The translations under genes and the position numbers were made by a program. From Chitinophagaceae bacterium (GTDB taxonomy: Bacteria; Bacteroidota; Bacteroidia; Chitinophagales; Chitinophagaceae), in the NCBI GenBank assembly GCA_019638595.1, contig JAHBTJ010000027.1, positions 29,719-93,718 of the forward strand: a stretch of 64,000 bases of DNA, read 5' to 3'. Every line of letters starts with the position of its first letter. Position 1 is the stretch's first letter. Shown in pieces: positions 1 through 9,415 of this stretch. The notes below the pieces were generated by a model that ran no database searches, was not told the DNA's origin, and saw only the letters and a program-made list of their open reading frames with translations.

Positions 1-987
1 AAACAGGGTAACCGGGTAATAATACCAGTATGATACGCCTTGTTGCTTATGCCCGAGGATAGACACGATAGAAAAAGTACTGTCCGGGAACCCACCTCCC
101 AGTTCATCAAAATATTTTACGGTATCCATGCCCGACAGGTATGGCTCGGGAAGCGGAAGGGGCAGGCTTCCCATAAAACTAAAAGCCTGCTGAAATGAAT
201 TGAATATTTTGCTTACGAACACATAATCCTGCAAGGGTTGCCCGGTTTTATAAAACAAAAATCCGGCGTTGATGATCAGCAGGTTAATGAATGCAAGCGC
301 CGGCAGCTTTATAAGCAGCGAGCCGAAAACGATTTTTCGTTTATTAATTAGAAAATATACAAGTAGCAGCAGCGGTATGCAGATATACAGGTGAACGAAA
401 GTTTGTTTAACGATCTGCGCTATAGCCAGGCTTATGGCGAACAGCAGGAAATACTTCCATGAATGGTATATAAGATATTTCCATAAGCAATAAAAAACCA
501 GGAGAAATATGGTTACACTGTACGCGTCGGTAGTTACCAGCCCGCTATGCCCCAGCCATGCGGGACAAAAGGCTAATAATGCCATGCTGAATATGCCGGC
601 CCGTGGTCCATACCATTCACTGCCCCACCGGAAAACAAGCAAAAGCGTAAAAAAAGAAACTATAAATGTAATGTATCGCCCCCTCTTTGTATCGCTCCTG
701 CCATAGTCAGGTTTGTTTAATCCCGGATGTAAAACCTGCTCTACAGCTCTGGGGATTGCGTTTAACGCTGATACCGGCATTTTGCTGTCGTCGGTGGTGC
801 AGGATCGTTTAGAAGGGTCTCCTTTCAGTATTTTTACTCCATACAGGTGATGTATTTCTTCATCGGCTGTAAGATCTTCGGTGCTGCAGAAAGTAAGTTC
901 TGTAATGGCATATACAGCCAGTATACAGCAAAAAATTATTTTAATGCCGGTGGAAACATTGCCCGGAAAGAATAAAGCTTTCAGCAT
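1..987 (-). CDS. GT39/PMT-like membrane glycosyltransferase, partial (C-terminus beyond window)
   Basis: An open minus-strand frame runs from an ATG at 987 to the left edge (329 codons, no stop). The translation starts MLKALFFPGN, then has a hydrophilic stretch with a D/E-rich segment (TADEEIHHLYGVKILKGD), then a motif HSGLVTTDAYSV followed by several hydrophobic helices. An acidic first loop and a later 'H-s-x-l-v-T-T-D' motif next to membrane helices are typical of GT-C glycosyltransferases of the GT39/PMT group, which use a polyprenyl-phosphate sugar and work in the inner membrane. It lies 51 bp downstream of lysS on the same strand and may be co-transcribed. The C-terminus is not in the window, so substrate and exact family remain open; family assignment is inference from pattern only. 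Confidence 0.65.
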   Translation of the reverse strand, partial: MLKALFFPGNVSTGIKIIFCCILAVYAITELTFCSTEDLTADEEIHHLYGVKILKGDPSKRSCTTDDSKMPVSALNAIPRAVEQVLHPGLNKPDYGRSDTKRGRYITFIVSFFTLLLVFRWGSEWYGPRAGIFSMALLAFCPAWLGHSGLVTTDAYSVTIFLLVFYCLWKYLIYHSWKYFLLFAISLAIAQIVKQTFVHLYICIPLLLLVYFLINKRKIVFGSLLIKLPALAFINLLIINAGFLFYKTGQPLQDYVFVSKIFNSFQQAFSFMGSLPLPLPEPYLSGMDTVKYFDELGGGFPDSTFSIVSILGHKQQGVSYWYYYPVTLF

Positions 988-1038
988 ACAGTGTAATTTC
1001 CGGCATTATTGGCTATTACAAAAATAAAGCGGGCATGT

Positions 1039-2583
1039 TTATTGTTCGGGCTTCTCCTCTCCTCCTTCGCGTTTTTCCGGCCGCATTTGAGGAAAGAAAA
1101 GCACATCCTGTATAGAGGACTGGTTGGTAAGCAGCATGCACAGCCTGTCAATACCAATGCCAATGCCCGATGTGGGTGGCATGCCGTATTCCAGCGCACG
1201 TAAAAAATCATAGTCAATGAACATGGCTTCGTCATCGCCCCGCTCCATCAGCTTTACCTGCTCTTCAAATCGTTCGCGTTGGTCAACCGGATCGTTCAGC
1301 TCACTGTACGCGTTGGCTATTTCCTTACCATTGATCATTAGCTCAAAGCGCTCAACCAGTCCGGGTTTGCTACGGTGCTTTTTGGTGAGCGGGCTCATTT
1401 CAACCGGGTAATCTATAATAAATGTTGGTTGTATATAATGATGCTCGCACTTGTTTCCGAATATTTCGTCAATCAGCTTGCCGCGCCCCATACTGGGTGT
1501 GGTTTCAATGTGCAGCTTCCTGCATACATCCCTCAGCGCGTCTTCATCCATCTCCGAAATATCGAATCCTGTATGTTCTTTAACGGCTTCGTAAATCGAA
1601 ACGCGTTTAAAAGGTGTTTTAAAGCTGATGGTTTTATCTCCTACAGGCACATCGGTAGTGTTATGCATGGCAACAGCCACCTGCTCCAGTAAATTCTCTG
1701 TAGTGTTCATCATCCAGAAATAATCCTGGTATGCCACATAAAATTCCAGTATCGTAAATTCAGGATTGTGCGTACGGTCCATTCCCTCGTTGCGGAAGTT
1801 ACGGCTGAATTCGTATACCCAGTCGAAACCGCCAACGATCAGGCGTTTTAAATACAATTCATTGGCAATGCGCAAATACAGTGGAATATCCAGCGCATTG
1901 TGGTGTGTAATAAAAGGACGTGCGGCAGCGCCACCCGGAATGCTTTGTAAAACCGGCGTATCAACCTCCAGCGCGCCGTGTTTATTTAAAAACCCGCGGA
2001 TGGTATTGATCATTACCGTTCGTTTGATAAATGTATTTTTCAACTGCGGGTTAATGATCAGGTCGGCATAACGTTGACGGTACCTGAACTCGGGGTCGGT
2101 TACAGCATCAAAGCTCTGTCCTTCCGCTTCTTTTACAACCGGTAAGGGTTTTAGTGATTTGGTAAGAATAGTGAATTCTTTTACATGAATAGACGTTTCA
2201 CCGGTTTTGGTAATAAAGCCATATCCCTTAATACCAATGATGTCACCAATATCAACCAGCTTTTTCCATACTGTATTATACAGGGTTTTATCCTCTTCAG
2301 GGCATATATCGTCGCGTTTTACATAGATCTGTATCCTGCCCGAATGATCCTGCAATGCGGCAAAGGAAGCTTTACCCATATCGCGTATGCTCATGAGCCG
2401 CCCGGCCAGGCTGATTTCACTATATGCTTCCTTATTCTCTTCAGAAAAATTTGCTTTGATATCAGCGGCAGTATGGGTAATGGGGAAGGCCGCTGCTGGG
2501 TAGGGGTCAATGCCCAGCTTTTCCAGCTCTGTTCTTTTCTCTCTCCTGATGATTTCCTGCTCCGAAAAATGATGTGTGCTCAT
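1039..2583 (-). CDS. lysS: Lysyl-tRNA synthetase (class II)
   Basis: A 514-residue class II LysRS that charges tRNA-Lys in the cytosol. An N-terminal OB-fold anticodon-binding domain covers about residues 55-165 (GRLMSIRDMGKASFAALQDHSG). The catalytic domain shows motif 2 (FRNEGMDRTHNPEF, near residue 265) and motif 3 (GIGIGIDRL, near residue 475). The usual bacterial length is 490-510 residues, so the protein is complete apart from a short charged tail rich in Glu. The start at 2583 (MSTHHFSEQEIIRREK) agrees with the family, and a strong Bacteroidota-type promoter lies just upstream (2609-2639, minus). Confidence 0.97.
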   Translation of the reverse strand: MSTHHFSEQEIIRREKRTELEKLGIDPYPAAAFPITHTAADIKANFSEENKEAYSEISLAGRLMSIRDMGKASFAALQDHSGRIQIYVKRDDICPEEDKTLYNTVWKKLVDIGDIIGIKGYGFITKTGETSIHVKEFTILTKSLKPLPVVKEAEGQSFDAVTDPEFRYRQRYADLIINPQLKNTFIKRTVMINTIRGFLNKHGALEVDTPVLQSIPGGAAARPFITHHNALDIPLYLRIANELYLKRLIVGGFDWVYEFSRNFRNEGMDRTHNPEFTILEFYVAYQDYFWMMNTTENLLEQVAVAMHNTTDVPVGDKTISFKTPFKRVSIYEAVKEHTGFDISEMDEDALRDVCRKLHIETTPSMGRGKLIDEIFGNKCEHHYIQPTFIIDYPVEMSPLTKKHRSKPGLVERFELMINGKEIANAYSELNDPVDQRERFEEQVKLMERGDDEAMFIDYDFLRALEYGMPPTSGIGIGIDRLCMLLTNQSSIQDVLFFPQMRPEKREGGEEKPEQ

Positions 2584-2608
2584 TGCTTCACCGTTTAAAA
2601 AAGTGGAG

Positions 2609-2639
2609 CAAAGGTACTGGTTAGCATTTAGCCTGCAAA
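2609..2639 (-). promoter_or_regulatory. Bacteroidota-type promoter of lysS
   Basis: Read on the minus strand, TTTG (2639-2636) is followed after exactly 19 bases by TACCTTTG (2616-2609). This fits the Bacteroidota housekeeping consensus TTTG-N19-TAnnTTTG. The lysS ATG follows 25 bases after the -7 box. Confidence 0.75.
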
Positions 2640-2663
2640 GCGTAACATTGTTGCAAACAGTCT

Positions 2664-5351
2664 TTATTCTTCGCCCTCCTGCCCCTGCCCTTCTTCTGCG
2701 GTAGCGGCTTCGGAAGCGAGGTCGGTTTTTCCATTATTGCTATGATGCAATTCATTTATCAATTCCGCTACCAGCGATGTCCAGCCTGTTTGATGGCTGG
2801 CGCCAAGTCCCCGGCCGTTATCGCCATGAAAATATTCGTAAAAGAGAACCAGGTGTTCGTTACCCGGCTGTTTGTAAAACCAGTTGTAATCTCCAAACAG
2901 TCTGCGGTTCCCGTTTTCATCTTTTTTGAACAGGCTTATTACACGCTCTGTAAGCCCGTCTGCTATTTTAGCCAGGGTTAAAAACTTACCCGATTTTGCG
3001 GGATACTCCACCTGCAGGGAGTTTCCGTAGAACGACCCGTATTTACGTATGGATTGAATAATAAGATAATTTATGGGTATCCACACAGGCCCCCGCCAGT
3101 TGGAGTTGCCTCCAAACAGGTCGGATGTTGAATCGCCCGGATCATATTGTGCATCGTACGAAATTCCGTTAATTGTTACGGAATAGGGATGCTTTTCATG
3201 ATGTTTTGACAGGGCTCTTATTCCGCCTTCGGATAAAAACTCGTCTTCATTCAAAAGCCGTTCCAGCAGGTATACCAGCCGTTCTTTAGGCAATAAAGAT
3301 AAAAGGATGGATTCTCCATTGCTCTTTTCCTCGTTAGGCCAAAACAGCTTATTGCGCTTGCGGTAATTTTCGAACCAGGTAATGCGTTTTTTAAAATCGC
3401 TTAGTTTGTCGAGTGTCTTTTTGTCGATGGCCGATACCGCGAACAGGGTGGTAAGCCCTACTATGGATTGTATACGAAGCTGCAGCGGTGTAGACCCGGC
3501 AATGGAAAGCGTATCATAAAAAAACTTATCTTCTTCATTCCATAAGCCATGTTCATTCAGGGCTTCGGCTATCAGCACAAACTGTTCAAAAAACTTGGTA
3601 GCGGTATCTTCAAACGCAATGTCGTGCACCGCAATTTCCAGGGCCATTTCCAGCATATTCAAAGCATACATAGCCATCCAGCTTGTGCCGTCCGCCTGCT
3701 CCAGTTGCATATCGTTTCCAAGAGGAGTACTGCGGTTAAAAACGCCAATATTATCCAGCCCTAAAAAGCCCCCTTCAAACAAATTGTTACCGCTTACGTC
3801 TTTCCGGTTCAGCCACCAGGTGAAATTGATAAGCAGCTTTTGAAAAACTTTTTTCAGGAAAACAATATCGCCCTTTCCCGCTTTCCTCTTTTCAATGTAA
3901 TACACCTGCAGCGCCGCCCAGCCCTGTACGGGCGGGTTTACATCGCTGAAGTTCCATTCATACGCGGGCAGTTGCCCGTCGGGCTTCATATACCATTCGC
4001 GCATAATAAGCAACAACTGGTGCTTGGCGAAGCAGGGATCTACAACTGCCATCGAAATGCAATGGAACGCAAGGTCCCATGCGGCATACCAGGGATACTC
4101 CCATTTGTCGGGCATCGCGATAATATCCTGGTTTTTCAGGTGCTTCCAGTCGTGGTTACGCCCTCCCAGCCTGTTAGCGCTCGGCGGATTTTCCCCATCC
4201 CCGGTATTGATCCATCTTTCCACGTCAAAATGATAGTATTGTTTGCTCCATAAAAGTCCCGCCAATGCCTGACGTTGTATCCGCGCCATATCGGCATTCA
4301 TCCCTGCAGGTAGTATGGCAGCGTAAAAGTCGTTGGCTTCTTCCTTGCGCGACAGGAACACCTTTTCAAACCCTGCGATAAAAGCATTGTCTACCCATTT
4401 ATTGCTCAACCGGCAGTAAATGGTTTTAGTGGCGCCGGCGGCTACCTTTAGCTTGTATACCGGTGAGAACTTGGTACCTTTTTTATTTTGCCGCAATTCC
4501 GCAATATGCTTTCCTTCTATAATGGCATCGTGAAATGCGTCTTTCACAAAAGCCGAGGGATTGGGCTCTCCTGAAATTTTTTCCGTATTGGTTTCATTTT
4601 CAGTTAAAAAACAGTCGTCGGGTTTTTGAAAATATAGGTAATAATTACCCAGCCGGTGATGGCTGGCCTTTACGGCTGTTTTATTCAGGTAAGTGATTTC
4701 GGGCTTCTGATCCGTGCCAATATAGCTCCACCGGTTGTAAAACCACAATGTAGGCAAAACGGTTATAGAGGCGGCTTTTTCGGCCCGGTTGGTTACATCA
4801 ATTTTAATAAGAATATCCTGCGGGCTTTTTTTGGCATAAGTTACCAGCACATCAAAGTATTCATTGTTATCAAACACCCCGGTATCCAATATTTCGTATT
4901 CCGGGTCGAGCTTTGAGCGTTCCCTGTTTTTCTGCAGCAGGTCTTCGTATGGAAAAGCCTGTTGGGGATATTTGTACAGGTACTCCATGTAATAGTGCGT
5001 AGGAACGTTGTCAAGGTGATGGTAAAGCTCCTTTACATCTTCTCCATGGTTGCCTTCGCCATTACCTAATCCAAACAGCCGCTCTTTCAGTATTTTGTCT
5101 TTGCCGTTCCACAATGCAATGGCAAAGCAAAGGTTTCCGAAAAAATCGCATATACCGGCCAATCCATCTTCGCCCCAGCGGTAAGCGCGGCTATGCGCAT
5201 GCTTAAAAGGAAAATAATTCCAGGCATCCCCGTAAGCACTGTAATCCTCCCTCACGGTGCCCCATTGCCGTTCACTTAAATACGGCCCCCATTGCTCCAG
5301 TGGTATTTTTCTCAATGCGTTAACTGAAAGTCGCTGATGTTCTGCTGTCAT
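2664..5351 (-). CDS. GH63/MGH1-like glycosidase (mannosyl-oligosaccharide-glucosidase-like)
   Basis: A large protein (about 895 residues) of the bacterial GH63 group with the MGH1-like (alpha/alpha)6-barrel domain. The N-terminal block WGPYLSERQWGTVREDYS..GDAWNYFPFKHAHSRAYRWGEDGLAGI is the hallmark of this uncharacterised bacterial family. A later block (WEYPWYAAWDLAFHCISMAVVDP; PAYEWNFSDVNPPVQGWAALQVY) holds the likely acidic catalytic residues, and the C-terminal part has the LFGGNSNWRGPVWIPINYL motif. No signal peptide is seen, so a cytosolic role on alpha-glucosides is inferred. The frame opens at 5432, but the family usually starts near MTAEHQRLSVNALRK, so 5351 is preferred. The C-terminus ends in a low-complexity Glu/Gly tail. 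Substrate unknown. Confidence 0.85.
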   Translation of the reverse strand: MTAEHQRLSVNALRKIPLEQWGPYLSERQWGTVREDYSAYGDAWNYFPFKHAHSRAYRWGEDGLAGICDFFGNLCFAIALWNGKDKILKERLFGLGNGEGNHGEDVKELYHHLDNVPTHYYMEYLYKYPQQAFPYEDLLQKNRERSKLDPEYEILDTGVFDNNEYFDVLVTYAKKSPQDILIKIDVTNRAEKAASITVLPTLWFYNRWSYIGTDQKPEITYLNKTAVKASHHRLGNYYLYFQKPDDCFLTENETNTEKISGEPNPSAFVKDAFHDAIIEGKHIAELRQNKKGTKFSPVYKLKVAAGATKTIYCRLSNKWVDNAFIAGFEKVFLSRKEEANDFYAAILPAGMNADMARIQRQALAGLLWSKQYYHFDVERWINTGDGENPPSANRLGGRNHDWKHLKNQDIIAMPDKWEYPWYAAWDLAFHCISMAVVDPCFAKHQLLLIMREWYMKPDGQLPAYEWNFSDVNPPVQGWAALQVYYIEKRKAGKGDIVFLKKVFQKLLINFTWWLNRKDVSGNNLFEGGFLGLDNIGVFNRSTPLGNDMQLEQADGTSWMAMYALNMLEMALEIAVHDIAFEDTATKFFEQFVLIAEALNEHGLWNEEDKFFYDTLSIAGSTPLQLRIQSIVGLTTLFAVSAIDKKTLDKLSDFKKRITWFENYRKRNKLFWPNEEKSNGESILLSLLPKERLVYLLERLLNEDEFLSEGGIRALSKHHEKHPYSVTINGISYDAQYDPGDSTSDLFGGNSNWRGPVWIPINYLIIQSIRKYGSFYGNSLQVEYPAKSGKFLTLAKIADGLTERVISLFKKDENGNRRLFGDYNWFYKQPGNEHLVLFYEYFHGDNGRGLGASHQTGWTSLVAELINELHHSNNGKTDLASEAATAEEGQGQEGEE

Positions 5352-5712
5352 GTCCGGTATTTGAAGGGATGCCTGTATATCTTCGCGCACAATAACATAA
5401 CACACGGATGCATCTCCGGGTAAACTAATCAATTACAGGCAAACAAACATTAAATAAACACGTTGTGAAACGTATTAATAAATAATGAAAGCGCAAAATT
5501 AAGATTATACTGCTAAAGGAAATAATGAGATCCTGCAGCACAGGGAGTAAAAGATCTGTTAGGTTTGCCGGGCAACATTGCAGCGCTGCAAACGTACAGG
5601 TTTTGCATTCATCTTTCGAAAAGGCCGTTTAAACAAATTGCAAATAAGTTAATAATTTATCTCACTTTTGATGGTTTAGTTGTACTGGCATAATTGCATT
5701 CAAAATTTTGTA
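5352..5712. other. Divergent intergenic region between the GH63-like gene and coaX
   Basis: This AT-rich stretch separates two divergently transcribed genes and should contain both promoters. On the plus strand, TTTTG near 5656 followed about 20 bases later by TAATTG near 5691 is an imperfect match to the Bacteroidota promoter ahead of coaX. No RNA gene, repeat or further ORF is evident. Confidence 0.35.
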
Positions 5713-6435
5713 ATGGTAACGCTTTGTTTTGATTTTGGTAACACCCGGCTTAAGTATGCTGTATTCAGCCACCGGGAAATATTATATGAAAAAGTACTGA
5801 ACGAAGCCACCCCGGAAGCTATAGAACAGTTATTACAATCTGTTAAGCCAGATAAAAGCATTCTTTCTTCAGTAATAGAGCACGACCCCCGGATAGAAGA
5901 AACATTAGCAGTGCATTCCAAATTTCACCTGCTGAACAATACCACCCGTTTGCCATTTACCGCTTCCGTTTCAAAACCGGAAACGATCGGAGCAGACCGT
6001 TTGGCTATTTCTGCTGCTGCTGTTGAATTCTTCCCGGGCAAACACAACCTGGTAGTAGGGCTTGGCACCTGTATTACATACAATTTCATTAATAAGCAAA
6101 ACCAGTTTTTGGGCGGGGGTATTTCGCCGGGCATGGAAATGCGCCTGAAGTCGCTGCGCGATTATACCGCAAAGCTTCCTTTGGTAAGGGCCGACTGGAA
6201 CTTTCCTTTGGTTGGATATGATACCAGAACCAACATAACCAGCGGCGTTATACTGGGTATGGCAAAAGAAATTGATGGTATAATTGACGCATATTCAGAA
6301 AGATACAGCAACTTTAACGTGCTTTTAACCGGGGGTGATTCACCCTATTTTGCCCAACTGCTGAAAAATAAGATATTTGCAGACCCTCAATTAATCTATA
6401 AAGGCTTGTATGCGATCAGTGAGTATAATAACTAA
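5713..6435 (+). CDS. coaX: Type III pantothenate kinase
   Basis: CoaX phosphorylates pantothenate in the first step of coenzyme A synthesis. The protein (240 residues from the preferred start) has the ASKHA-fold phosphate-1 motif DFGNTRLK at its N-terminus, the central GADRLA motif (residues about 87-92), VVGLGTCITYNF, and GGGISPGMEMRLKSL. The frame opens 33 bases earlier at 5680, but MVTLCFDFGNTRLK at 5713 matches the family start. Its last 26 bases overlap the following outer-membrane protein gene, so coaX, that gene and lptC probably form one operon. Confidence 0.95.
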   Translation: MVTLCFDFGNTRLKYAVFSHREILYEKVLNEATPEAIEQLLQSVKPDKSILSSVIEHDPRIEETLAVHSKFHLLNNTTRLPFTASVSKPETIGADRLAISAAAVEFFPGKHNLVVGLGTCITYNFINKQNQFLGGGISPGMEMRLKSLRDYTAKLPLVRADWNFPLVGYDTRTNITSGVILGMAKEIDGIIDAYSERYSNFNVLLTGGDSPYFAQLLKNKIFADPQLIYKGLYAISEYNN

Positions 6436-7723
6436 CTGCAGGAAAATATTCTTATTCAGTTTGGTTCTTTCAATAAAAATAAGTTTGGTTTCTGCACAGG
6501 AAAATTCCCCTTATTCACGTTACGGGCTGGGAGATGTTGTGCCCAGTCAGAATGTGGTAACCCGTGCAATGGGCGGAGCGTCAGCGGCCTTTTACGATGC
6601 CGTTACCGTAAACTTTGTCAATCCAGCCTCTTATGCCAGGTTAAAGTATACCACTTTTGATGTAGGGATAGATTATACGGGGCGTACACTTAAAGCTACC
6701 GACCCGGTGCGTTCTTTGAATTCCGGCTACCTGATACCCTCTTATATACAGGTGGGGCTGCCACTGATGCGTGCGAAGAACTGGGGTATGAATTTTGGCA
6801 TCAGGCCGCTTACCCGCATTAATTATTCACTTCAGCAAATCGGACGCCTGCCGGGTATTGACAGTGTTGCTACCACGTATAACGGCGATGGAGGTTCTTA
6901 CCAGGCATATGTTGGTACGGGAATAGGCAGCAAGAACTTTACCGTAGGTATAAATGCAGGATACACTTTTGGCAGCAAAAACTACGTTAGTGAGCGGATT
7001 TTATTGAACGACAGTGTATTATACGAAAAAGGGAAATGGGCCGACAGTACACACTTCGGTGGTATTTTTCTTCACGCGGGAGCGCAATATGCAACCCGTG
7101 TAAGTAAATCGGTTACTCTTAAGCTGGGGGCGTTCGCGCAGTTTAAAAACAATTTGAACGCTACAAGAAATATTATCCGCGAAACCTTTGTGAACTCTGC
7201 AACTGCCGGTGAGGTTATAAAGGATAGCGTGTATGCGTCTACCGGTAATAAGGGAAAAATTGTTTCGCCCGGCACATATGGCTTCGGTATTGGACTTGAA
7301 AAGGATCTTGCCTGGGCTATTAATGCAGAATATAGTTTAACACAATGGTCGGACTACAGGTATTATGACGAAAAAGACCAGGTAAAAGATATCTGGCTGT
7401 TGAGGTTAGGCGGGTCTTTTATTCCTAATTATAAAAGCACCGGCTATTGGGGGCAGGTACAATACCGTGCAGGATTTTATATAGGGTCTGATTATGTAAC
7501 GGTAAATAACAATCTCCCTATGTACGCCTTTACTTTTGGAGCAGGTTTTCCCGTGCGTAAATACGGTTACAGTGTATACTCAGGGCAATATACTACCATT
7601 AACACAGCGTTTGAGATCGGGGCCCGCGGCAATAAAAGCAATTCGCTCCGCGAAAGTTTTTACAGGATTTCTATTGGGTTATCTTTAAGTGATATATGGT
7701 TCCGCAAAATGCAATACAATTAA
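6410..7723 (+). CDS. Outer-membrane beta-barrel protein (Bacteroidota FadL/OmpP1-like)
   Basis: A 437-residue exported protein. A hydrophobic signal (FLFSLVLSIKISLVSAQ) precedes the mature start ENSPYSRYGLGDV. That opening, plus ARAMGGASAAFYDAVTVNFVNPASYA, is typical of the Bacteroidota family related to FadL/OmpP1 barrels ('hypothetical outer-membrane protein' between coaX and lptC). The rest is alternating aromatic/glycine beta-strands. It starts inside coaX (26-bp overlap) and its end overlaps lptC by 28 bp, so translation is probably coupled across all three genes. The transported substrate is unknown. Confidence 0.8.
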   Translation: MRSVSIITNCRKIFLFSLVLSIKISLVSAQENSPYSRYGLGDVVPSQNVVTRAMGGASAAFYDAVTVNFVNPASYARLKYTTFDVGIDYTGRTLKATDPVRSLNSGYLIPSYIQVGLPLMRAKNWGMNFGIRPLTRINYSLQQIGRLPGIDSVATTYNGDGGSYQAYVGTGIGSKNFTVGINAGYTFGSKNYVSERILLNDSVLYEKGKWADSTHFGGIFLHAGAQYATRVSKSVTLKLGAFAQFKNNLNATRNIIRETFVNSATAGEVIKDSVYASTGNKGKIVSPGTYGFGIGLEKDLAWAINAEYSLTQWSDYRYYDEKDQVKDIWLLRLGGSFIPNYKSTGYWGQVQYRAGFYIGSDYVTVNNNLPMYAFTFGAGFPVRKYGYSVYSGQYTTINTAFEIGARGNKSNSLRESFYRISIGLSLSDIWFRKMQYN

Positions 7724-8385
7724 AGCCTGGTAAAAGCCTGCCCGGAATTGTTTATTCAGCAATTGCATTTTTTGCTATTCTTTCTTTATTAAGCGCGTGT
7801 GAAAACAGCGAGGAAGAAATACGCGAACGTACCCGTAGAAGAATGGGAGTAGACGAAGCCAGGAATGTGGAAACTTACTTTAGCCAGGCAGGAAAGGTAA
7901 AAGCAAAACTGACCTCTGTGCTGATGCTTCGCTACCAGGATAGCAGGGATACTCCACGCGTGGAGTTCCCCGAAAAGCTGCACGTTGATTTTTATAATGA
8001 TTCGTTAGAAGTGGAAAGTGTGCTTGATGCCCTGTATGGCAGGTATATAGAAGGACAAAACAAAATGTACCTGCGCGATAGTGTGGTAGTTGTTCAGCAG
8101 TTTAACCAGGATACGCTCCGGTGCGAAGAGCTGTGGTGGGACCAGAACAAGGGGAAATTCTACAGCGATAAGCCGATCAGGATCACCAAGAAAGACGGAA
8201 CAGTAATGCCCGGGAAAGGGCTGGTGGCTTCGCAGGATTTCAAGAATATTGAAATCCTTAATCCTGAAGACGGGTTGATGTATTTAGATGAAGCCGGGTT
8301 TCCCGGCTCAACAGTTGCTCCCGACAGCAGCGCAGGCGCTCAACCGGATTCGTTGAAAACGCCATCACCTCCCGATAAGCCTTAG
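7696..8385 (+). CDS. lptC: LPS export ABC transporter periplasmic protein LptC
   Basis: A 229-residue protein with an N-terminal membrane/lipoprotein-type segment (IAFFAILSLLSACENSEEE) followed by the Bacteroidota LptC pattern: early RMGVDEARNVETYFSQAGKVKAKLTS, then PEKLHVDFYNDS, YLRDSVVVVQQFNQDTLRCEELWWDQNKGKFYSDKPIRI. LptC joins the inner-membrane LptBFG exporter to the periplasmic LptA bridge. A Pro/Ser-rich tail follows the domain. The first ATG overlaps the upstream barrel gene; later in-frame starts are possible, but the signal anchor requires a start near here. It ends 4 bp into the convergent cvpA gene. Confidence 0.85.
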   Translation: MVPQNAIQLKPGKSLPGIVYSAIAFFAILSLLSACENSEEEIRERTRRRMGVDEARNVETYFSQAGKVKAKLTSVLMLRYQDSRDTPRVEFPEKLHVDFYNDSLEVESVLDALYGRYIEGQNKMYLRDSVVVVQQFNQDTLRCEELWWDQNKGKFYSDKPIRITKKDGTVMPGKGLVASQDFKNIEILNPEDGLMYLDEAGFPGSTVAPDSSAGAQPDSLKTPSPPDKP

Positions 8386-8924
8386 GATAATTTCTTCCCG
8401 GCGTTCTCAAAAAAATCTTCCAGTTGGTGAAAGGTTTCTTTTAGGGCAGGGATCAATGCGCCGATACCCTCAATAATTGCCGGAGCCAATCCTGCCGTGA
8501 TAGCATATAGCTTACTGGCAGCAAGCGTTTCCTTATTTATCAAACCCATTTTATCCGCATAAAACAAAAGAACACTGAAAATAAGCGTATACATGCCTGC
8601 ATATAGCAATGCGCCTCCCAGCTTGTTCACCCAGCCTAATAAGGCCAGCTTAAGGATCCCCTCCAGCGCTTTACCGGCCCATTGTACCAGCAAAACAACC
8701 AGTACAAATACAAGCAGGAACGAAAGCAGGGGCAGCCATGTAGCATTTATGCTGGTATGATCCTGCAAATAAACAGCTACAACAGCCGAAAGCTTTAATG
8801 CTGCGGCCAAACCGATAAACCAGCCCACAAACGAAAACAACGCCAGCACAATGCCACGCATAACACCTTTTATTACAGCAATTATCATTACCAGTAAAAA
8901 CAGCAGGTCTATCCACATGGGCAA
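8382..8924 (-). CDS. CvpA family membrane protein
   Basis: A 180-residue inner-membrane protein with four hydrophobic helices. It opens MWIDLLFLLVMIIAVIKGVMRGIVLALFSFVGW, the signature of the CvpA family (colicin V production/YqxX type). The exact function is unknown in this phylum. Starts at 8924 (MPMWIDL) or 8918 (MWIDL) are equally possible. It overlaps the end of lptC by 4 bp in convergent orientation and follows the YqeY-like gene with an 10-bp gap, suggesting co-transcription with it. Confidence 0.85.
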   Translation of the reverse strand: MPMWIDLLFLLVMIIAVIKGVMRGIVLALFSFVGWFIGLAAALKLSAVVAVYLQDHTSINATWLPLLSFLLVFVLVVLLVQWAGKALEGILKLALLGWVNKLGGALLYAGMYTLIFSVLLFYADKMGLINKETLAASKLYAITAGLAPAIIEGIGALIPALKETFHQLEDFFENAGKKLS

Positions 8925-8934
8925 TTATTTAGCC

Positions 8935-9387
8935 TTAGGCCGATAATAAAGATTTCACCACGGCGCTGATGGCTTTACCATCTGCCTGTCCGGCCAGTTG
9001 CCTGGTAGCGGCGGCCATTACTTTACCCATATCCGCTACGGTAGCGGCGCCGGTTTCTTTAATAATGCCCGCTACTATCTCTTTCAGTTCAGCTTCTCCC
9101 AGTTGTTTGGGCAAATAGCTTTCAATCACGGTGATCTCTTCCTGCTCTTTTTGTGCCAGATCTTCCCGGTTTTGCTTCTTATAAATATCAAGCGAATCCC
9201 TGCGCGATTTAACCAGCTTTTGCAACAGCTTTACTTCATCCGCTTCCGCCAGCGCTCCGCCGGCGCCTTCGCTGGTTTTAGCGAGAATGATGGCCGCTTT
9301 TATTGCCCGGAGGCCACGCAGGGTTACCTGGTCTTTTGCAAGCATGGCGGTTTTAATTGCATCGTTAATGGTTTGTTCCAGTGCCAT
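8935..9387 (-). CDS. GatB/YqeY domain-containing protein
   Basis: A 150-residue protein matching the YqeY family along its full length: MALEQTINDAIKTAMLAKDQVTLRGLRAIKAAI at the N-terminus, the VKSRRDSLDIYKKQNREDLAQKEQEE helix pair, and the C-terminal helical tail (GKVMAAATRQLAGQADGKAISAVVKSLL) related to the tRNA-binding tail of GatB. It is cytosolic; a role linked to tRNA-dependent amidation is inferred from the family only. It is likely cotranscribed with cvpA downstream. Confidence 0.92.
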   Translation of the reverse strand: MALEQTINDAIKTAMLAKDQVTLRGLRAIKAAIILAKTSEGAGGALAEADEVKLLQKLVKSRRDSLDIYKKQNREDLAQKEQEEITVIESYLPKQLGEAELKEIVAGIIKETGAATVADMGKVMAAATRQLAGQADGKAISAVVKSLLSA

Positions 9388-9415
9388 AATATTGAAGTTT
9401 TACAGGTTATATCAA

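Noticed and set aside
1375-1692. Plus-strand ORF of 105 codons inside lysS
   Set aside because: It lies antisense to a well-supported lysS frame and has no recognisable domain; typical shadow frame.
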